32,745 bases of DNA, taken from the NCBI GenBank assembly GCA_014730235.1, contig WJIO01000208.1, forward strand, positions 1-32,745. The letters are read 5' to 3'. The notes under the pieces are model-generated. The model saw only the letters and a list, made by a program, of their open reading frames with translations, did not search any database and was not told the DNA's origin. The position numbers were made by a program, and so were the translations under genes. This DNA is from Candidatus Poribacteria bacterium. Its GTDB lineage: Bacteria; Poribacteria; DTPJ01; WJIO01. This document shows, piece by piece, positions 29,450-32,745 of this stretch. Position 1 is the stretch's first letter. Every line of letters begins with the position of its first letter.

Positions 29450-30241
29450 ATGAAAATTCTGAAAGACATGTTCAATCGGAGAACATCTAAAGTCAAAGAC
29501 ATCGCATACTATGGAATAACGGATACGGGTAAACAAAGGGATAAAAACGAAGATAGCTATCTCCTTATGCCTGAAGCTGGGATATATGTTGTCGCTGATG
29601 GTATGGGCGGCCACAACGCCGGAGAGATTGCTAGTGTAAATACTATTAAAGTTATAAAAGATTACTTTAATAATGGTATTATTTCCAGTATGCGTCAGAA
29701 CAGGAACACAGTCTCGGAAAATTTGAAAAGAGCTGTTCTTATGGCCCATAATGAAATTATAGATTTAAGCCAGCAGGAAATCGGTCATAACGGCATGGGA
29801 AGCACTATTGCTCTGTCTTTCATATATAACAACATCCTTCACACCTGTCATGTAGGCGACTCCCGGGTTTACGTTATCAATGATACAGGAATAACCCAGA
29901 TAACCAGTGACCATTCCACAGTAGCAGAATTAGTGCAATCGGGGAAAATGACCTCAGAGGAAGCCCGTCTAAGCCCCTTAAAGAATCAGATTACCCAGGC
30001 AGTTGGCACACCCCTTATTATCGAACCCGAATATAACCATACCTACAGGTTAAAAAAGGATGATATGATTCTCCTGTGTTCTGACGGTCTATGGGATATG
30101 CTCTCGGATAACCAGATATACATAATCGTTAATCGGGGAAAAACACTGGAAAAGATATGCAAGGATCTGGTTTACATGGCAAATGACGCCGGGGGTGACG
30201 ATAACATTACAATAGTGCTTCTAAAAATAAAAACCAATTAA
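29450..30241 (+). CDS. PP2C-family Ser/Thr protein phosphatase
   Basis: This protein phosphatase of the Stp/PrpC type removes phosphate from Ser and Thr using two metal ions. The product has 263 residues from ATG 29450, which has AGAGGT six bases upstream. The track start (TTG 29417) and ATG 29420 are alternatives with a distant AGGAGA. All PP2C metal and phosphate motifs are present in order: GKQRDKNEDSY, VVADGMGGHNAGE, GMGSTIALS, CHVGDSRVY, ITSDHS, CSDGLWDML and GGDDNITIVLL. No signal peptide or membrane helix is seen, so it acts in the cytoplasm. It lies 39 bp after the kinase gene and so is almost certainly its antagonist, dephosphorylating the kinase and its targets. Confidence 0.95.
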   Translation: MKILKDMFNRRTSKVKDIAYYGITDTGKQRDKNEDSYLLMPEAGIYVVADGMGGHNAGEIASVNTIKVIKDYFNNGIISSMRQNRNTVSENLKRAVLMAHNEIIDLSQQEIGHNGMGSTIALSFIYNNILHTCHVGDSRVYVINDTGITQITSDHSTVAELVQSGKMTSEEARLSPLKNQITQAVGTPLIIEPEYNHTYRLKKDDMILLCSDGLWDMLSDNQIYIIVNRGKTLEKICKDLVYMANDAGGDDNITIVLLKIKTN

Positions 30242-30268
30242 TCCTACCAATGACATTTCCACCTTCAC

Positions 30269-32410
30269 TTATACATTGCTCCTGTTACGAAAACATGCAA
30301 GACTTATTCGTATCAGCGAATAATCTATTTTACCATTAAGAAACTCAAATATAGGTTTCAATCTTTCCATACCCACCTCTTCAGCAGCTTCAAGTATTTT
30401 TTCGTCAGTCTCTGCATCAACCCAGGGTGATGGATCGTCTATACCTTCGTTTTTTATATATTCTTCAAGATAATTTGATACTGTTGATAGTGCTCGATCT
30501 ACCGATTCAGCAACTTCCGGGATGGATATATCCTGTTCAAATAATTCAAATGCTTTTAACTTGGCAGTATTTACTTTGCGGCGTTTCCTTTTTAGCTGTA
30601 TATTAGTTTCAATGTCGTTATTATCGCAGTAGTCGGATATGGCTTTGACAAAATCTTTACCGTAAGTTGCGCATTTTTTCTGACCTACTCCGGTAATCTT
30701 CAGGAAACCTTTAAGTGTGGTAGGTCTTTTTCGGGCCATATCTCTTAACGAAGCATCGCTAAACACTACAAAAGCTGGAACACCCTGTTCATCGGCCTTT
30801 TCCCGACGTAAAGACTTTAGTATATCGAAAAGGTTAATGTCCACACCATCCCATGCTTTAGCGTCTTTTCTGGACTGCTTGTCGGCTTTTTCAACAGTTT
30901 TCAGCAGGTTTGGGGTTTCCTCACCTTTGAATACCAGCCAGCCTTTTTCTGTCAGGCTGATTGCGTTATATTCTCCCGTTCTCTGAAGGTATCTCTGGGC
31001 TATAAGCTGTTCGATCCAGCTGCGGATGGATTTCCTGCTTTCGTGTGAAAGTAAACCCCATGTGCTCTGTTTATCGTGTCCGAATTTAAGTATACGTTTT
31101 TCTTTAGAGCCAGCAAGTACCCTGACCACATGGACAGCCCCGAATCTGCCCTTTAACCTGGCCACACAGGACAGGATTTTTTGTGATACTATAAGGGAAT
31201 CCTCAAGCTGTTCCACCTCGTTAAGACAGATGTCGCAAGCTTCACAGGATTCTTTGTCGAACTCCTGACCAAAGTATGTTACTATGGCCTTATGCCTGCA
31301 CATGCTGTTTATGCAGAAATTATACATATCGCTGAGTTTTTTAAGACCGGCGTTTGTAACATCCGCATCCGAATTGCTCAGGATAAATTTCCATATGGCA
31401 AAATCACTTCCGGAAAAAAACAGATGACAATCGGCTTTCAGACCATCCCTGCCAGCCCGGCCTGTCTCCTGCTGGTAATTCTCCAAGGATTTAGGCATAC
31501 CAGCATGGATTATATAGCGTATATTGGACTTATCAATACCCATCCCAAAGGCGATGGTAGCTACTATGATGTCAGCTTCGTCCCTTATAAATGCATCCTG
31601 GTTGCTTTTACGCTCTGTATCAGACAAACCCGCATGATATGGCAGGGCTTTATAACCCTTTTCAAGTAGCTCTTCACACAATTCATCCACATCTGCCCGG
31701 CGTATGCAGTAGATAATACCTGATTCGTTTTTATGTTCGTCAATAATGGAACAAACCTGTTTTAATCTGTCATCCCTGGGAACTACGCTGTAAGAAAGGT
31801 TGGAACGATCAAACGAACCTATAATAACTTCCGGATCATCCAGCTTTAATCCCTGAACTATATCATCCTGAACTTGCTTTGTTGCCGTTGCGGTAAAGGC
31901 ATGTATGCTGGTTCCGGGAAAAGCGCTTTTTAGAATACTCAGTTTGCGATATTCCGGTCGGAAGTCGTGCCCCCACATGCTGATACAGTGGGCTTCGTCT
32001 ATGGCAAAAAAAGAAATCTGGACTTGTTTCAGAAAGGTCATGAAGCTATCAAGGATAAGTCTTTCAGGAGCAACATATAACAGCTTTATCCTTCCCTGAA
32101 AAACAGCATTTGCCACTACCCGTTTTTCCTCAACAGAAAGACTGCTGTTGATAAACGCCGCCGGAACTCCGCAGTTATTCAAAGTGTCAACCTGATCCTT
32201 CATAAGGGATATTAATGGTGATACCACCACAGCCATCCCCTCCATACACATAGCCGGAGACTGAAAACAAAGGGATTTTCCCCCGCCTGTAGGTAATACA
32301 ACTACTGAATCCCGGTTATTAAGAACACATTCTATAGCCTCCTTCTGAAGAGGTAAAAAGTTGTCGTATCCCCAGTATTTTTTTAATATTTCATATAACT
32401 TAATCATCAT
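30269..32410 (-). CDS. recQ: RecQ ATP-dependent DNA helicase with C-terminal HTH extension
   Basis: RecQ unwinds DNA 3'-5' during recombination and fork repair. The 713-residue product is longer than E. coli RecQ (about 610). The helicase core has Walker A TGGGKS (41-46), DEAH (138-141), the aromatic-rich loop AHCISMWGHDFRPEY and motif VI QETGRAGRDG. A zinc site follows (C in SMCRHK, then CEACDIC), then the winged-helix RQC and an HRDC domain (VPAFVVFSDASLRDMA...GFLKITGVGQKK). The last ~110 residues (KAFELFEQDISIPEVAESVDRALSTVSNYL) form a helix-turn-helix extension seen in a subset of RecQs. The start MM has a weak Shine-Dalgarno. It is convergent with the phosphatase gene, 27 bp apart. A promoter and a candidate SOS box lie upstream. 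Confidence 0.96.
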   Translation of the reverse strand: MMIKLYEILKKYWGYDNFLPLQKEAIECVLNNRDSVVVLPTGGGKSLCFQSPAMCMEGMAVVVSPLISLMKDQVDTLNNCGVPAAFINSSLSVEEKRVVANAVFQGRIKLLYVAPERLILDSFMTFLKQVQISFFAIDEAHCISMWGHDFRPEYRKLSILKSAFPGTSIHAFTATATKQVQDDIVQGLKLDDPEVIIGSFDRSNLSYSVVPRDDRLKQVCSIIDEHKNESGIIYCIRRADVDELCEELLEKGYKALPYHAGLSDTERKSNQDAFIRDEADIIVATIAFGMGIDKSNIRYIIHAGMPKSLENYQQETGRAGRDGLKADCHLFFSGSDFAIWKFILSNSDADVTNAGLKKLSDMYNFCINSMCRHKAIVTYFGQEFDKESCEACDICLNEVEQLEDSLIVSQKILSCVARLKGRFGAVHVVRVLAGSKEKRILKFGHDKQSTWGLLSHESRKSIRSWIEQLIAQRYLQRTGEYNAISLTEKGWLVFKGEETPNLLKTVEKADKQSRKDAKAWDGVDINLFDILKSLRREKADEQGVPAFVVFSDASLRDMARKRPTTLKGFLKITGVGQKKCATYGKDFVKAISDYCDNNDIETNIQLKRKRRKVNTAKLKAFELFEQDISIPEVAESVDRALSTVSNYLEEYIKNEGIDDPSPWVDAETDEKILEAAEEVGMERLKPIFEFLNGKIDYSLIRISLACFRNRSNV

Positions 32411-32479
32411 GTTAATATCTTAGTTTGCTTTATTTAGCCCTCTCAATGAAATTGTATACGATTTTATTAAACCATCTAC

Positions 32480-32508
32480 AATATATCAGAATAGGATTTT
32501 TCAGTCAA
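32480..32508 (-). promoter_or_regulatory. Sigma-70-type promoter for recQ
   Basis: On the minus strand: TTGACT (32503-32508), a 17-bp spacer and TATATT (32480-32485), about 70 bp upstream of the recQ start. Confidence 0.7.
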
Positions 32509-32514
32509 CTTATA

Positions 32515-32533
32515 ATATCTGAACTTCAGATAT
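32515..32533. promoter_or_regulatory. Candidate LexA operator (SOS box) upstream of recQ
   Basis: ATATCTGAA-C-TTCAGATAT is a perfect 19-bp palindrome, 6 bp upstream of the recQ -35 box. It matches the site at 1106-1124 between lexA and its divergent neighbour in 16 of 19 positions, at almost the same distance from a TTGAC-type -35 box. Confidence 0.5.
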
Positions 32534-32566
32534 GAGTTCGGACAGAAACCCATGAGAGTTTTTATT

Positions 32567-32728
32567 GGTTCTTCCGGGTTCAGTATGGTAATAATTTGAA
32601 AATGCTCTCAGCTTGTCATTCCTGCAAAACTCTTATTCCTTTTTGCTTAAGCTTTTTCAAAAAGCTTGAAGCAGGAATGACAGTATAAAAAAGTTTCTTA
32701 TCTTTACCCCACTCAAGCCGGAAGAGCC
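32567..32728. mobile_element. Chimeric MITE with mismatched ends (copy G)
   Basis: The 162-bp element begins GGTTCTTCCGGGTTCAGTATGG (the GGGTTCAGT end type) and ends CCACTCAAGCCGGAAGAGCC (the CTTGAGTG type of copy D). Its core has TTGTCATTCCTGC on the left and AAGCTTGAAGCAGGAATGAC on the right, separated by extra bases. No 8-bp duplication flanks it. Together with the recQ promoter region it accounts for the 335-bp end of the window. Confidence 0.82.
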
Positions 32729-32745
32729 AATTATTTCATCGAAAA

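Noticed and set aside
1-32745. tRNA, rRNA, riboswitch, CRISPR array or replication origin
   Set aside because: I looked in all gaps and saw no cloverleaf, rRNA segment, known aptamer pattern, direct-repeat/spacer array or DnaA-box cluster that I could support.

Overview
The window is AT-rich bacterial chromosome. Genes lie on both strands, spacers are generous, promoters are of the sigma-70 type (several TTGACA-17-TATAAT-like boxes) and Shine-Dalgarno sites are strong. The gene content resembles large-genome, polysaccharide-using lineages such as Poribacteria or the Planctomycetes/Lentisphaerae group: Gfo/Idh/MocA oxidoreductases, secreted LamG proteins, a ceramidase-like protein, glycoside hydrolases, a tungsten-type aldehyde oxidoreductase and a giant kinase-WD40 protein. 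I lean to a Poribacteria-like organism, mainly because two LamG proteins share a C-terminal tail (GK[LI]..LW..[IV]KS). This is inference, not proof.

Layout. 1-308: the end of a P-type cation ATPase. 316-1825: an unknown helical protein and lexA, divergent around a shared regulatory region. 1882-4392: a minus-strand operon of an oxidoreductase and a secreted Ig/WNLVSIPL protein. 4605-5075: a small secreted protein. 5540-10052: a secreted GH67/GH20-like hydrolase with a C-terminal sorting-type domain, then an AOR-family oxidoreductase. 10200-11411: a minus-strand operon of two unknown genes under a promoter with a palindromic operator. 11667-15073: an oxidoreductase and a GH9 glucanase. 15405-16253: htpX. 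16410-19623: LamG, ceramidase-like and LamG genes on the minus strand. 19814-22783: a very large multidomain protein ending in Eis-like tandem GNAT and SCP2 domains. 22982-30241: a three-gene phosphosignalling cassette. 30269-32410: recQ.

The most interesting system is the cassette at 22982-30241. Its first protein has an export signal, a vWA domain that seems to be split by a LysM domain, one transmembrane helix and two cytoplasmic FHA domains. The second is a Ser/Thr kinase followed by a helical region and 21 WD40 blades (14+7). The third is a PP2C phosphatase. Together they look like a transmembrane cell-wall-to-phosphorylation circuit, and the vWA + kinase + PP2C set is reminiscent of the TerY-P triad.

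Two non-coding patterns stand out. First, a 19-bp palindrome, ATATCTGAACTTCAGATAT, lies just upstream of the recQ promoter, and a 16/19 match lies between lexA and its divergent neighbour; this is a candidate SOS box. Second, a family of small non-coding inverted-repeat elements (GGYTCTTCCGG ends, 8-bp target duplications in three copies) occupies at least seven intergenic gaps and looks like ISL3-type MITEs with a GTCATTCCTGC hairpin at the core.
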